Notes: a model not told the origin generated them from the letters alone. A stretch of DNA of 64,000 bases from Steroidobacteraceae bacterium (GCA_041395505.1 JAWLAG010000001.1:558001-622000), one strand, 5' to 3'. Counted from the stretch's first letter, positions 16,438 through 26,388 are shown. Translations and numbers: made by a program.

Positions 16438-18600
16438 ATGAATGAAGCCGCGAAGGGAACTGCGACGGCATTGAGCCGACGCGAATTTCTCGAAGCAAGC
16501 CTGGCGGCCACGGGGGGGCTGGTGCTGCTCGCCTCGCTACCCGGTTGCAGCCGTAAGCCTGGCGACATCGCAACAACCAAGACCATCGAGAGCAATGCCT
16601 GGTTGCGCATCACCACCGACAATCGAATTCAATTTCTCTGCGATCGCTCGGAAATGGGGCAGGGCGTGTACACGGCGCTGACCATGCTGGTTGCCGAGGA
16701 ACTCGGCGTCGTGCCCGAGGACATAGAGGTCGAATTTGCGCCGGCGGGTGCGGCGTATGTCAATGAATTGCTCGGCGGCCAGGTTACCGGCGGCAGCACC
16801 AGTGTTCGCGATGCCTGGGTGAAGTTGCGCACAGCCGCGGCGACAGCCCGGGTGCTGCTGGTGCAGGCCGCTGCCCAGAAATGGGCGGTTGATGCTGCAA
16901 GCCTGTCGGTGACTGAAAAATCAGTCGTCGGGCCAGACAATCGCCGCGCGACCTTCGGCGAGCTGGCGGAGGCGGCGGCGGCCCTCGAGCGGCCAGCCAA
17001 TGTGCCACTCACCCCAGTGGACAAATACCGTATTCTCGGACGTGCGCGCGCACGACTCGATACTCCTGCAAAAGTCAACGGCGAGACGCGCTACGGGATC
17101 GATGTAGTCCTGCCTGGAATGAAGTTTGCGGCGCTGGCTCAGTCGCCGGCGCTGAAAGGGCGGGCGATTTCCGTCGACGACTCGCGCGCGAAGGGTATGC
17201 CCGGCGTCAGCCAGATCATCAATAGCGATTACGGCGTCATCGTGATCGCGGACAGCTGGTGGCGGGCGCGCAAGGCCCGCGACTCACTCGAGATCGAGTG
17301 GGCGGCAGGCCCGAACGGTGCGCTCGACAATGCCGCGATCGCAAGGCTGCTGCACGAAGGGCAAGGCGCGCCCGAACAGATTGCGCGGCAGGACGGCGAT
17401 ATCGCAGCCGCGATGCGAAAACCCAACCGGATTGTCAGTGCCGAGTATCAATTACCGCTGCTCGCCCATGCGACGCTCGAACCGCAAAATTGCACGGCCG
17501 ACGTGCGCTCCGGCAAGTGCGACATCTATGCACCCACGCAGGTTCAGCAAGCGGCCCAGGCTATCGCGGCCAAGGCCGCTGGCCTACCTGAACAGGCCGT
17601 CGTCGTGCACACGACGTTCCTTGGCGGTGGATTCGGCAGGCGACTCGAGGTCGACTACATACCCGCTGCGGTTGTGGCATCCAAGGCGGTCGGCGCCCCG
17701 GTCAAGCTGCTCTGGACACGTGAAGATGACATGACCAACGACGCCTATCGCCCGCCAGCTGCGGACAAAGTATCCGCGGCGCTGGATCGAACCGGTCGTC
17801 CGCTCGCCTGGCATCTGGAATTGACAGGTCCTTCGATTACGGCGCGCGCGTTTCCGGCCGTAGTCGAGAAAATGATCGATCCGTTCGCAATTGAGGCCGC
17901 GGCCAATTATCCCTATGACGTCCCCAACGTACGCGTCAGCTATCGGCGCCAGGAAATCGGCATCGATGTCGGCTACTGGCGCTCGGTGAGCCATGCGCTC
18001 AATTGTTTCGTAGCCGAGAGTTTCATGGACGAACTGGCGGCAGCGGCTGGCGCCGACCCATTGCAATATCGCCGCTCGCTTCTCGACAAGCAGCCGCGTT
18101 ATCGCGCGGTGCTTGACCGAGTAGCGGAATTGGCCGGATACGGACAGGTGAGCGCCGGGCACTTCCAGGGCATTGCGCTCATGGAAGGTTACGGCACCTA
18201 TATGGCGCAGGTCGTCGAGATCTCCATGGATGGCGGCGATGTTCGCATCCATCGAATCGTCTGCGCGCTCGACTGTGGCGAAACCATCAATCCGGCAATC
18301 ATCACCTCGCAGGTCGAAAGTTCCATTGTGTATGGCCTGTCAGCGGCGCTGTGGGGCGAGATCACGCTTCGCAACGGCAGGGTGCAGCAAACCAATTTCG
18401 ACAACTATCGCGTGCTTCGGCTCAACGAAATGCCTGCTGTGGAGACGGATATTCTCCAAAGCCGCGAAGCGCCTGGAGGAATCGGTGAACCGGCGACCGC
18501 ATTGATCGCGCCGGCGCTTTGCAACGCGTTGTATCGCGCTACCGGCAAGCGGCTGCGGTCCTTGCCGCTTGCCCGCCATGGCGTCGGGTTGAAAGTGTAG
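16438..18600 (+). CDS. Molybdopterin-binding subunit, xanthine-dehydrogenase family (IorB-like), Tat-exported
   Basis: A 720-residue catalytic subunit. It begins with a Tat signal (LSRREFLEAS) followed by a hydrophobic stretch ending LPGC (Cys37), so it may even be a Tat lipoprotein. GGGFGRR near residue 395 is the molybdopterin-contact motif and GIGEP near 682 carries the expected catalytic Glu. Such enzymes hydroxylate N-heteroaromatics or oxidise aldehydes with water as the oxygen donor. The small subunit lacks a Tat signal and presumably rides along. No cytochrome or maturation gene (XdhC/MobA) is in view. Confidence 0.92.
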   Translation: MNEAAKGTATALSRREFLEASLAATGGLVLLASLPGCSRKPGDIATTKTIESNAWLRITTDNRIQFLCDRSEMGQGVYTALTMLVAEELGVVPEDIEVEFAPAGAAYVNELLGGQVTGGSTSVRDAWVKLRTAAATARVLLVQAAAQKWAVDAASLSVTEKSVVGPDNRRATFGELAEAAAALERPANVPLTPVDKYRILGRARARLDTPAKVNGETRYGIDVVLPGMKFAALAQSPALKGRAISVDDSRAKGMPGVSQIINSDYGVIVIADSWWRARKARDSLEIEWAAGPNGALDNAAIARLLHEGQGAPEQIARQDGDIAAAMRKPNRIVSAEYQLPLLAHATLEPQNCTADVRSGKCDIYAPTQVQQAAQAIAAKAAGLPEQAVVVHTTFLGGGFGRRLEVDYIPAAVVASKAVGAPVKLLWTREDDMTNDAYRPPAADKVSAALDRTGRPLAWHLELTGPSITARAFPAVVEKMIDPFAIEAAANYPYDVPNVRVSYRRQEIGIDVGYWRSVSHALNCFVAESFMDELAAAAGADPLQYRRSLLDKQPRYRAVLDRVAELAGYGQVSAGHFQGIALMEGYGTYMAQVVEISMDGGDVRIHRIVCALDCGETINPAIITSQVESSIVYGLSAALWGEITLRNGRVQQTNFDNYRVLRLNEMPAVETDILQSREAPGGIGEPATALIAPALCNALYRATGKRLRSLPLARHGVGLKV

Positions 18601-18691
18601 GTAGGAGCCGCAATCCTATAAGCAAAGGCAAGCATGGCCAACCTTGGTTACCCCTTGCCACGATGAGCCAGGACAATCAGGCAGGTCGAGC

Positions 18692-19015
18692 ATGGATCAC
18701 GAACAAATACGCAGGAAATTGCTGGCACGCCGGGCCGAATTGCAGCATCGCTCGAGCCGGGTCAAGGCCGACCTCAAGCACAGTAACGACCCGCTGGTCG
18801 CGGACTTTGCCGACCAGGCGACACAGCGCGAAAACGAAGATGTATTGAGCGCGATCGGCGAGTCTGCCGATGTGGAAATCGCCCAGTTGAACCAGGCGCT
18901 GCGCCGGCTCGAGGCCGGCGAATACGGCAGCTGTGTGAGCTGTGGCGCACAAATTGACGAGCGTCGCCTCGAGGTAGTCCCCTACGCAGACCGCTGCGCC
19001 AGGTGCGCGAGCTAG
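18692..19015 (+). CDS. TraR/DksA family zinc-finger protein
   Basis: A 107-residue product with a coiled-coil-forming N-terminal half (many Arg, Glu, Gln) and a C4 zinc finger, Cys81-x2-Cys84 and Cys102-x2-Cys105. This is the layout of DksA/TraR proteins, which bind RNA polymerase through the secondary channel. It is shorter than DksA (about 150 aa) and resembles the small YbiI/TraR-like members. The start ATG 18692 has AGGTCGAG upstream. It follows the molybdenum hydroxylase by 91 nt and converges on the response regulator gene with only 3 nt between stops. Confidence 0.85.
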   Translation: MDHEQIRRKLLARRAELQHRSSRVKADLKHSNDPLVADFADQATQRENEDVLSAIGESADVEIAQLNQALRRLEAGEYGSCVSCGAQIDERRLEVVPYADRCARCAS

Positions 19016-19018
19016 ATG

Positions 19019-19381
19019 CTAGGCCGGGACCAGGATCGAAGCGATTTTCGCGCGTAGCTCGTCTAGGTTGAACGGCTTGTTGATTACCGGGAACCCGGCC
19101 GTATCTCCCTCTGCATAGCCGGTTTGCAGCAGGACGCGCGTCGCGGGCCACTGTTCAGCCACCCAGCGCGCAAGCTGGGCGCCGTCATCGGCGCTTTGCA
19201 TGCGAACGTCGGAGAGCAGCAGATCGATCGTGAGGCCGTTTGTCAAAAGCGTGCGCGCTTCATCGGCATCGGCCGCAGCGCACACGTCGAATCCGAGCGC
19301 ACGCAGCGAAATTGACAATACGCGACGAAGCTGGTCGTTGTCCTCGACCAACAGCACCGCCCTGCCATGGAAGTCGTTCAT
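19019..19381 (-). CDS. Single-domain response regulator (receiver only)
   Basis: A 120-residue receiver domain: Glu13/Asp14, phospho-acceptor Asp58 (LLLSDVRM), Thr87 and Lys102 (NKPF) are all present. There is no output domain, so it works as a CheY-like phosphate carrier or protein-interaction switch. Its ATG overlaps the stop of the hybrid-less histidine kinase (ATGA), making the kinase its obvious partner. Confidence 0.9.
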   Translation of the reverse strand: MNDFHGRAVLLVEDNDQLRRVLSISLRALGFDVCAAADADEARTLLTNGLTIDLLLSDVRMQSADDGAQLARWVAEQWPATRVLLQTGYAEGDTAGFPVINKPFNLDELRAKIASILVPA

Positions 19382-21552
19382 GACGCTGCCGCCGGAAAAA
19401 GCAGGGTTACCTTGGTACCGCGCGATGGCTCGCTGGCGATCAATACATCGCCGCCGGACTGTGTTACGAACCCGTGCACCATGCTGAGCCCAAGTCCGGA
19501 TCCTGCGCTCTTGGTCGTGTAAAAAGGCTCCACGACGCGTGTGAGTTCCTCCGCCGCAATACCCTTGCCGTCGTCGGCCACTTCGATTGCAGCGTAGTCG
19601 CCCGGCGGGAGATTGACCCCGAGGCCGTCATCCGCGCCCAGGGTGCGGCGAGCGATGGATATCGTGACCATGCCATCCCTGCCTTCCAGGGCATCGGCAC
19701 TGTTGGCGACGAGATTGATCAGCGCTGTCGTGAGCTGGGCCATGTCGACAGCGATGCTGGGCGAAGGCGATTCGATGTCGATGCGCACGCGCGCCCTGTT
19801 GCGACTGGCGCGCTCGAGCAATCCCTGCACTCCATGCATGTAATCGCCGAGGTCTACTTTGACTGGCGACTGGCTCTGCTGCCTCGCGAATGACAGCAGC
19901 TGCTGGCTGATCGAGCCGCCAGCGTCGGCAGCATGGGCGCAATCGCCGATAAGTGCCATGGCCTCGCCATCATGTGCTATTTCCGGTTTAAGGCGCAGGA
20001 CATCGCAGGCCTGGCGCACGACGGTCATGAGGTTGTTGAAGTCGTGGGCTATGCCGCCCGTGAGCCGCCCGATCGACTCCAGCCTGTGATCGCGTTCCTG
20101 CCGCTCGATCTGTTCCTTCAGGCGTTGGGTGCGCGCAGCAATCTCCTCGGTCACCCGCCGTTCAGATGCCTGGCGAATGCGCTGGGCGTTGAGTCGCCAC
20201 ACCAGCAGTACCAGCAACAGCAGCAGGGAGATTACCAGTGCCAACAGGTTGCGCGTCGCCCGGTCACGCTGGGCCTGCAGTTGCGTCGAGGTTTCGCGCG
20301 ATTTGAGCAGGGCAATTTCCCGATCCTTGAGCTCGGACTCCAGCTGTGCGCGGTTGAAGGCCAGCCGACCTTCGCTGCGGCGCCGCTCCACCAGCTCCTG
20401 CAGTTCGCGCGCGCGCGATTGCTCCGCGAAGGCGTCGCGGTAGCGGCCGGACGCCGCCAGCAGCGCGGCGTGTTCGATGAGCGCAGCGGCGTGCAGTTCC
20501 GGAAATGCTTCGGACTCGGTAATCAGCTGCGAGACATTTTCGAGAGCCGCTTCATGCTGGTTCGAAGCCGCCTGGATTTCGATCAGCAGTTTGTGCGCGA
20601 GACCGTGGCGAAACGGCATATTCGCCGCGGCCTGCATGGCGAGACGCGCCTGCTGTTCCGCGAGCGGATACTTGTCTTCCGCCAGCGCAAGTTCCGCGGC
20701 AGCGCGTCGCGCATCGGACAGGAAGCGATTGTCGAGATTCGCGACATCGCTTCCCAGGATACTGTTGATATGGCTTCGAGCCTGGGCAAACTGGCCAGCG
20801 CGCACTTCGCAGACGGCGAGCGCCGCGTTGATGATGGCATGGAGCTGCGGATTGGTTGCCTGAGCGCCGGTCTGGCTGGCCCGGGTGAGGCGCGCGTGCG
20901 CGGCGTCGCATTCACCCTGGCGTTGGTGCAACAGTCCGAGATTGGTTTCGACGATAGCCTGGAATTTTGGCCGACCGCTCTCCTGTGCGGCCTGCTCGGC
21001 TGCCGTGTAGTAGCGCGCGGCATCGTCGAATGCCGCCGAATTCTCGGCCAGCACACCCATGGAATTGAACGCTACTGCCGAGGCGTAATGGTTATTGGCC
21101 GCCTGGGCAATGCGTGCCGCCTCCAGCAATGGTCCCATGGCCTCGCCAATGCTTCCGGTCTCGAACTTGATCTGACCGATCAGCCGCAGCGCGTTGAATT
21201 GCGCCGAGGCATCGCCGGTCTGGCGCGCCAGACGCAAGGCATTGTCGCAATCGAGTTCCGCGATCGTCGACTTGGATAAACGATGCAGTGCGCGGCAACG
21301 CAGTGACAATGCGAGCGAGCGTTCGACGGGCTTGTCCCCGACGCGCGGATCATCAAGCAATTGTTCGGCGAGCCAGCGCAGCTCAGCTGCACTCAGGAGA
21401 TCCTCGGAGCTCAGGAAAATAATGTGCTGGGCGCGTTCATCGAGGCTGGCATCCGAACGCAAGCGCTCGACCCATTGTTCACGGCTGGCATGTGCGCAGG
21501 GAAGGACAAACAAAAGCCCCAGGACCAGGCCTTGGCGCAGAAATCGCGCCAT
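19378..21552 (-). CDS. Sensor histidine kinase with periplasmic TPR-like domain
   Basis: A 724-residue product from ATG 21552, whose first base pairs lie in the fumarase stop (TGATG); the upstream ATG at 21591 is less likely. A signal/anchor (LVLGLLFVLPCAHA) is followed by about 390 residues of helical TPR-type repeats, a transmembrane segment near 430-450, and a short coiled coil. HisKA then carries GIAHDFNN (His about 501), and an HATPase domain follows with a GSGLGLS-type G box. The family is usually phosphorylated on His and passes phosphate to a receiver. The sensed ligand is unknown but the periplasmic TPR could bind a peptide or protein. Confidence 0.88.
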   Translation of the reverse strand: MARFLRQGLVLGLLFVLPCAHASREQWVERLRSDASLDERAQHIIFLSSEDLLSAAELRWLAEQLLDDPRVGDKPVERSLALSLRCRALHRLSKSTIAELDCDNALRLARQTGDASAQFNALRLIGQIKFETGSIGEAMGPLLEAARIAQAANNHYASAVAFNSMGVLAENSAAFDDAARYYTAAEQAAQESGRPKFQAIVETNLGLLHQRQGECDAAHARLTRASQTGAQATNPQLHAIINAALAVCEVRAGQFAQARSHINSILGSDVANLDNRFLSDARRAAAELALAEDKYPLAEQQARLAMQAAANMPFRHGLAHKLLIEIQAASNQHEAALENVSQLITESEAFPELHAAALIEHAALLAASGRYRDAFAEQSRARELQELVERRRSEGRLAFNRAQLESELKDREIALLKSRETSTQLQAQRDRATRNLLALVISLLLLLVLLVWRLNAQRIRQASERRVTEEIAARTQRLKEQIERQERDHRLESIGRLTGGIAHDFNNLMTVVRQACDVLRLKPEIAHDGEAMALIGDCAHAADAGGSISQQLLSFARQQSQSPVKVDLGDYMHGVQGLLERASRNRARVRIDIESPSPSIAVDMAQLTTALINLVANSADALEGRDGMVTISIARRTLGADDGLGVNLPPGDYAAIEVADDGKGIAAEELTRVVEPFYTTKSAGSGLGLSMVHGFVTQSGGDVLIASEPSRGTKVTLLFPAAAS

Positions 21553-23072
21553 CAGGCACTGGTGCGGCGGCGCATGATGATCTCCTGCCATTGCCGCGGC
21601 CCGGTCTGGTGCACGGATTGGCCGGCGGCGTCCACGGCAACGGTGACCGGCATGTCGACTACATCGAACTCGTGAATCGCCTCCATGCCGAGATCGGCGA
21701 ATGCGACCACTTTCGAGGCGCGGATTGCCCGCGATACCAGATAGGCGGCGCCGCCGACAGCCATCAGATACACGGCGCTATGCCGGCGAATACTGTCGAT
21801 CGCCGCCGGCCCGCGCTCGGCCTTGCCCACCATGCCGATCAGGCCGGTACGCTCCAGCATCATGTCGGTGAATTTGTCCATGCGCGTGGCGGTCGTGGGA
21901 CCTGCAGGTCCGACCACCTCATCGCGCACTGGATCAACCGGTCCGACGTAGTAGATGAAGCGATTGCGGAAATCGACGCCATCCGGCAAGGCATCGCCGC
22001 GCTCAAGCAGGTCCGCGATGCGCTTGTGCGCCGCATCCCGACCGGTGAGCATCTTGCCATTGAGTAGCAGGATCTCGCCCGGTCGCCAGGTTGCTATTTC
22101 GTCGCGACTGACCTTGGCCAGATCCACCCGCCTTGCATTCGGGCCGACTTCGTAGGCGATATCCGGCCAATGCGAGAGGTTCGGTGGTTGTTGCAGGGAC
22201 GGGCCACGGCCGTCGAGAACAAAGTGGGCATGCCGCGTCGCGGCACAATTTGGAATCATGGCAACCGGTTTGTTGGCGGCGTGTGTCGGGTAGTCACGGA
22301 TTTTCACGTCGAGTACCGTGGTGAGGCCGCCAAGTCCCTGCGCGCCGATGCCGAGGGCGTTGACCTTGTCATAGAGCGTCAGCCGGAGTTCCTCGAGCGC
22401 GTTGCGCGGGCCGCGCCGCGCAAGCTCCTGGATGTCGATCGGCTCCATGAGCGCTTCTTTGGCAAGCAGCATGGCTTTCTCGGCCGTGCCGCCAATTCCG
22501 ATGCCGAGCATGCCGGGCGGACACCAGCCGGCGCCCATTTTGGGTATGGTTTCGATGACCCAATCGACGATGCTGTCGGACGGGTTCAGCATGACGAATT
22601 TCGACTTCGCTTCCGAGCCACCGCCTTTGGCCGCGACTTGAACGTCGACTTCATTGCCCGGCACGACGCTGACGTGAACGACGGCCGGCGTGTTGTCGCC
22701 GGTGTTGCGACGCGCACCGGCCGGATCGGCCAGTACCGAAGCGCGCAGCTTGTTGTCGGGGTCGAGGTATGCGCGGCGCACACCTTCGTTGACCATATCC
22801 TCGACGCTGAGTTTCGCCTGCCATTGAACGTCCATGCCGATGCGTACGAATGCGGTGACGATGCCCGTATCCTGGCAGATCGGCCGATGGCCCTGCGCGC
22901 ACAGCCGGGAATTGGCCAGTATCTGCGCCATTGCGTCCTTGGCGGCCGGTGATTCCTCGCGTTGCCATGCGGCGTGTACCGCCTGGATGAAGTCGACCGG
23001 GTGATAGTAGGAGATGAACTGCAGCGCGTCGGCGACGCTATCGATGAAGTCCGTTTGCTTGATGATCGTCAT
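21552..23072 (-). CDS. fumA: Fumarate hydratase, class I (iron-sulfur)
   Basis: A 506-residue class I fumarase, interconverting fumarate and malate in the TCA cycle. The three cysteines expected to hold the [4Fe-4S] cluster are visible: Cys66 (RPICQDTG), Cys184 (GAGWCPPGM) and Cys276 (IPNCAATRH). Both the alpha and beta modules are fused in one chain, as in FumA/FumB. It overlaps the kinase start, so carbon metabolism and signalling genes share one transcript. The choice of symbol among class I paralogs is by type only. Confidence 0.93.
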   Translation of the reverse strand: MTIIKQTDFIDSVADALQFISYYHPVDFIQAVHAAWQREESPAAKDAMAQILANSRLCAQGHRPICQDTGIVTAFVRIGMDVQWQAKLSVEDMVNEGVRRAYLDPDNKLRASVLADPAGARRNTGDNTPAVVHVSVVPGNEVDVQVAAKGGGSEAKSKFVMLNPSDSIVDWVIETIPKMGAGWCPPGMLGIGIGGTAEKAMLLAKEALMEPIDIQELARRGPRNALEELRLTLYDKVNALGIGAQGLGGLTTVLDVKIRDYPTHAANKPVAMIPNCAATRHAHFVLDGRGPSLQQPPNLSHWPDIAYEVGPNARRVDLAKVSRDEIATWRPGEILLLNGKMLTGRDAAHKRIADLLERGDALPDGVDFRNRFIYYVGPVDPVRDEVVGPAGPTTATRMDKFTDMMLERTGLIGMVGKAERGPAAIDSIRRHSAVYLMAVGGAAYLVSRAIRASKVVAFADLGMEAIHEFDVVDMPVTVAVDAAGQSVHQTGPRQWQEIIMRRRTSA

Positions 23073-23122
23073 AGGCCGTGCCTTGGAACGCAGCAGGAAA
23101 ATATTCTATACGAACGGGCGCA

Positions 23123-25006
23123 TCACCGCGCCTGGCGTTCCAGCGCCTCCGTCGCTTCCAGCCATTGTGTTTCGGCCGCATCGAGCTCGGCGCGCAGTCG
23201 CGCCTGCTCCTTCTGCAGTTCGAGCAGGCGTGCCCGTTGCGATGCCGCGTAGACATCCTGACTCGCGAGCTGCTGCTCGATCGCCATGAGTTCGCGACCG
23301 AGCGCATTGGTCCTGTCTTCGGCCTGCTGCTGAGCTTGGCGGAGCGGCCGCATATCCGCGCGCCTGCTGGCGGCAATGCGCCGCTGCTCGCGGCGACCGC
23401 CGCCTGCCGAAGCAGGGGCGGCGCCCTTGTTGTCCGATGCGGCACGTGCCAGCCACTGCGCATAGTCATCGAGATCGCCATCGAAGTCCTCGACCCGGGC
23501 ATCGCGCACGATCAACAGCCGGTCGGCGACGCCGCGCAGCAAATGCCGGTCATGCGATACCACGACGACCGCGCCTGGATAATCCTGCAGCGCGATAGAC
23601 AGGGCCTGGCGCATCTGCAAATCGAGGTGATTGGTCGGCTCATCCAGCAACAGCAGGTTGGGGCGCTTCGCGGCGAGGACGGCGAGCACGAGGCGCGCCT
23701 TCTCACCGCCTGAAAAATTGGCGATCGGCTCGAATACCCGCTCGTCGGTGAATCCGAATCGGCCAAGGAATGCCCGCTCCTCCTGCTCTTTGAGCGGCGC
23801 GCAGAATTCCGGCGCGATCCGCCGCAGTGTCTCGATAGACGTTGCCTCGCCGTCGAGCTGCTCGAGCTGGTGCTGGGCGAAATAGCCGACCTCGACCCCA
23901 TCGGCCGCGAGCCGCGTGCCGCCAAGCGTCGCGAGCGAACCGCCGAGAAGCTTCATGAGTGTCGATTTGCCCGCGCCATTGCGTCCAAGCAGCGCGATCC
24001 GCTCGCCAGGGTAGATCGTCAACCCGACGCCGCGCAGTACCGGCCGACCGGAGTAACCGACGTAGGCATCGTCAAGCGTCATCAACGGCCGCGGCAATCG
24101 GTCCGGCGCCTGAAACGCGAATTCAAACGGCGAGTCCGCCTGCGCCGGCACGATCATCTGCATCTTCTCGAGCGTCCGCAGCCGGCTTTGCACTTGGCGT
24201 GCCTTGCTCGCCTTGGCACGGAAGCGCCTGACAAAATCCTCGATATGTGCAACCTGTCGCCGTTGTCGTAACGCGAGCGCGCGGTCACCGGCCAGTCGAG
24301 CCGCGCGCTGGGTTTCAAATGCGCTGTAGTTGCCGCGGTAGGTATCGATGCGACCGTGCTCGATTGCCAGGACACGTGTCGCAATGTTGTCCATGAATTC
24401 ACGGTCGTGGCTGACCAGCAGCAGGCCTCCCTGGTAGTGACGCAACCAGTCCTCGAGCCAGATGATCGCATCCAGGTCGAGGTGATTGGTCGGCTCGTCG
24501 AGGAGCAGCAGCTGCGAGCGGCACATCAGTGTCCTCGCAATGGCGAGGCGCATGCGCCAACCACCCGAGAACGAAGCAAGCGGGCGCTCGATCTGGTCGG
24601 CGGCAAAGCCAAGGCCTCGCAGCAGCCGGGCCGCGCGGGCGTTGGCTGCATGGCCACCGATCTCCTCGAATCGCGCATGCCACTGCGCCAGCGCCACTCC
24701 GTCGGCATGTTCGAGCGAGCGCTCCACGGAGCGCAATTCCTCGTCGCCATCAATGACGAATTCGATTGCCGGTCTGTCGGTAATCTCCTGCTGCTGGGCG
24801 ACATGCGCGAGCGCAATGCCGCCAGCGAGACTCACTTCGCCGCTATCGGCGTGAATTTCGCCGAGCACGAGCGACATCAGGCTCGACTTGCCGCTGCCAT
24901 TGGCACCGACCAGGCCGACCTTTTCCCCGGGGTGAATCGTGAACGACGCGCCGCTGAACAGCTCCTTGGGGCCGCGGCGTAACGCGACGCCCGCAAAGCT
25001 AAGCAT
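23123..25006 (-). CDS. ABC-F family ATPase (YheS/Uup-like)
   Basis: A 627-residue protein with two ABC domains on one chain and no membrane domain. Walker A motifs are GANGSGKSS (about 34-42) and GRNGAGKST (about 340), the signatures are FSGGWRMRL and FSGGEKARL, and LLLLDEPTNHLDL occurs twice. A basic linker between the domains and a C-terminal coiled coil rich in Gln/Arg/Glu match ribosome-binding ABC-F translation factors. It starts at ATG 25006, 2 nt after the M24 peptidase stop, and precedes fumarase by 50 nt. Confidence 0.92.
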   Translation of the reverse strand: MLSFAGVALRRGPKELFSGASFTIHPGEKVGLVGANGSGKSSLMSLVLGEIHADSGEVSLAGGIALAHVAQQQEITDRPAIEFVIDGDEELRSVERSLEHADGVALAQWHARFEEIGGHAANARAARLLRGLGFAADQIERPLASFSGGWRMRLAIARTLMCRSQLLLLDEPTNHLDLDAIIWLEDWLRHYQGGLLLVSHDREFMDNIATRVLAIEHGRIDTYRGNYSAFETQRAARLAGDRALALRQRRQVAHIEDFVRRFRAKASKARQVQSRLRTLEKMQMIVPAQADSPFEFAFQAPDRLPRPLMTLDDAYVGYSGRPVLRGVGLTIYPGERIALLGRNGAGKSTLMKLLGGSLATLGGTRLAADGVEVGYFAQHQLEQLDGEATSIETLRRIAPEFCAPLKEQEERAFLGRFGFTDERVFEPIANFSGGEKARLVLAVLAAKRPNLLLLDEPTNHLDLQMRQALSIALQDYPGAVVVVSHDRHLLRGVADRLLIVRDARVEDFDGDLDDYAQWLARAASDNKGAAPASAGGGRREQRRIAASRRADMRPLRQAQQQAEDRTNALGRELMAIEQQLASQDVYAASQRARLLELQKEQARLRAELDAAETQWLEATEALERQAR

Positions 25007-25008
25007 GG

Positions 25009-26388
25009 TCAGACCATGATGACGGATTCAGGAACGGTGTGTATGACTTCCGCGCCGCCTGCGCGAATCCACATGAGATCTTCGAGATGAATCGAACCGC
25101 CCATGCCGCTGTGCAAAACCGGGCAATCGACGCTGAGGATCATGTCTTCCTCGAGTGTCAGGGAGGCGATGCTGCGCGGTTCGAGCAGGCTCGATTGCGG
25201 GTGATCGGTGTGAAAGAGTCCAACGCTGTGTGGAGTGAAACTTACGTTCAGGTCGCTGCGACCCAGTTTCGCGAGCGTCGCGCGACCGATGCTGGCAACT
25301 TCGGTGAATCTCAGTCCGGGTCGCAGTTGCGCGCGGATTTCCTGCCAGCAGGTCGCGACGCTCGCGCACGCGCTTGCGATGAACCTCGGCGGCTCGCCGA
25401 CGAACACCGTGCGGCCGAAGTCACCATGGTAATGCCCGCAGGTGCTGACGCAATCGATCGCAAACGCCATGCCGTCGGTTAGCGGATCATCGCGGTACTC
25501 CGTCGATGTCGTGTTGATGACCATGAACGTGCCGTGATTGCCGCGCGACGCCGCTTCGCTGAAGAAATTGTTGCGCAGCGCTCGGCTCGAACCGAGTTCA
25601 CGTGTGCGGCGCACGGCCGCGAGCGCGGCGTCGATGTTTGCTTGCGCCGCAAACCGCATGATCTTCAGCTCCGTCGGCGATTTGGCGAGGCGGATTTCCC
25701 GCAGCACCGCTTCGCTATCGATTACAGCGGCTTGTGGTGCCGTCACCGCCAACATGGACCGCAGGGCTGGCAGGTCGATGCCGAGGCGAGCCTTCTCCAG
25801 CGACAATTTGCGCAACGCCTTGCGCAATGCCCAGTCGACACTTGCGCTGACCGGTTCGGCGGCAGCGAGCAGTTGCGACCGCTTTTTCTCGAGAGGCGTC
25901 AGTTGCGTTGCGTCGACGACGGGGAGCATGCGCGGCGGTTCTGCGGCGGGTTCGGCGTCCGTCTCCGCGACGCCCTTGGCCGGAGCGGAATAGGGAAATA
26001 TCAATCGGCCGGAAAAAGACGACTCGGGCGAGTGGGTGTAATACCAGGAGAATGCCCCGAGAATCAGCGCCAACGGTCGCGCGGCATCGCGCGGCAGGAT
26101 GGCGATGGCGGATTCCGTGAAACCCATGTTGTCGAGCTGTGGCCAGTGATTACTTGCGTAGTAAACGTTGGCTGGGCGCGTGAGCACCAGCGCGTCGAGG
26201 TTCTTCTCAGCCATGATACGCCGCGCCCGCGACTCGTTGAGTAGCGGTTCGTGGCTCAAGAAAGCGAGGTCGCTTGCCGTACTACCGCTCCTCGTTTCCG
26301 TATGGTTAGCTGCGGACAACGCAGCGTTGCGTGCGGCCAGGGCAGGGGCGACTGCCAGTCCGGAAACGATCTCCCGTCGAGTCATCAT
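25009..26388 (-). CDS. M24B family metallopeptidase (Xaa-Pro peptidase-like), exported
   Basis: The start ATG 26388 (459 aa) is chosen over the longer frame because it opens with MMTRREIVSGLAVAPALA, a Tat-like signal, and has GAGGG upstream. The C-terminal creatinase/prolidase fold shows AID and GDFGRT for the first two aspartate ligands, HSVGLFHTDHP for the histidine, and HLEDL for the last glutamate. The fourth ligand, normally Glu in an ..E-P.. motif, is Asp421 (SVDCP), which may alter activity. Export would place it in the periplasm. It is the first gene of the leftward operon ending with the response regulator. Confidence 0.85.
   Translation of the reverse strand: MMTRREIVSGLAVAPALAARNAALSAANHTETRSGSTASDLAFLSHEPLLNESRARRIMAEKNLDALVLTRPANVYYASNHWPQLDNMGFTESAIAILPRDAARPLALILGAFSWYYTHSPESSFSGRLIFPYSAPAKGVAETDAEPAAEPPRMLPVVDATQLTPLEKKRSQLLAAAEPVSASVDWALRKALRKLSLEKARLGIDLPALRSMLAVTAPQAAVIDSEAVLREIRLAKSPTELKIMRFAAQANIDAALAAVRRTRELGSSRALRNNFFSEAASRGNHGTFMVINTTSTEYRDDPLTDGMAFAIDCVSTCGHYHGDFGRTVFVGEPPRFIASACASVATCWQEIRAQLRPGLRFTEVASIGRATLAKLGRSDLNVSFTPHSVGLFHTDHPQSSLLEPRSIASLTLEEDMILSVDCPVLHSGMGGSIHLEDLMWIRAGGAEVIHTVPESVIMV

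Noticed and set aside
8927..18600. Assignment of the Rieske and molybdenum hydroxylase genes to steroid degradation
   Set aside because: No other steroid catabolic genes are in the window and substrate clade cannot be read by eye.
19933..21279. A 448-codon plus-strand frame opposite the sensor kinase
   Set aside because: No family features; the opposite strand has the HisKA and HATPase motifs.
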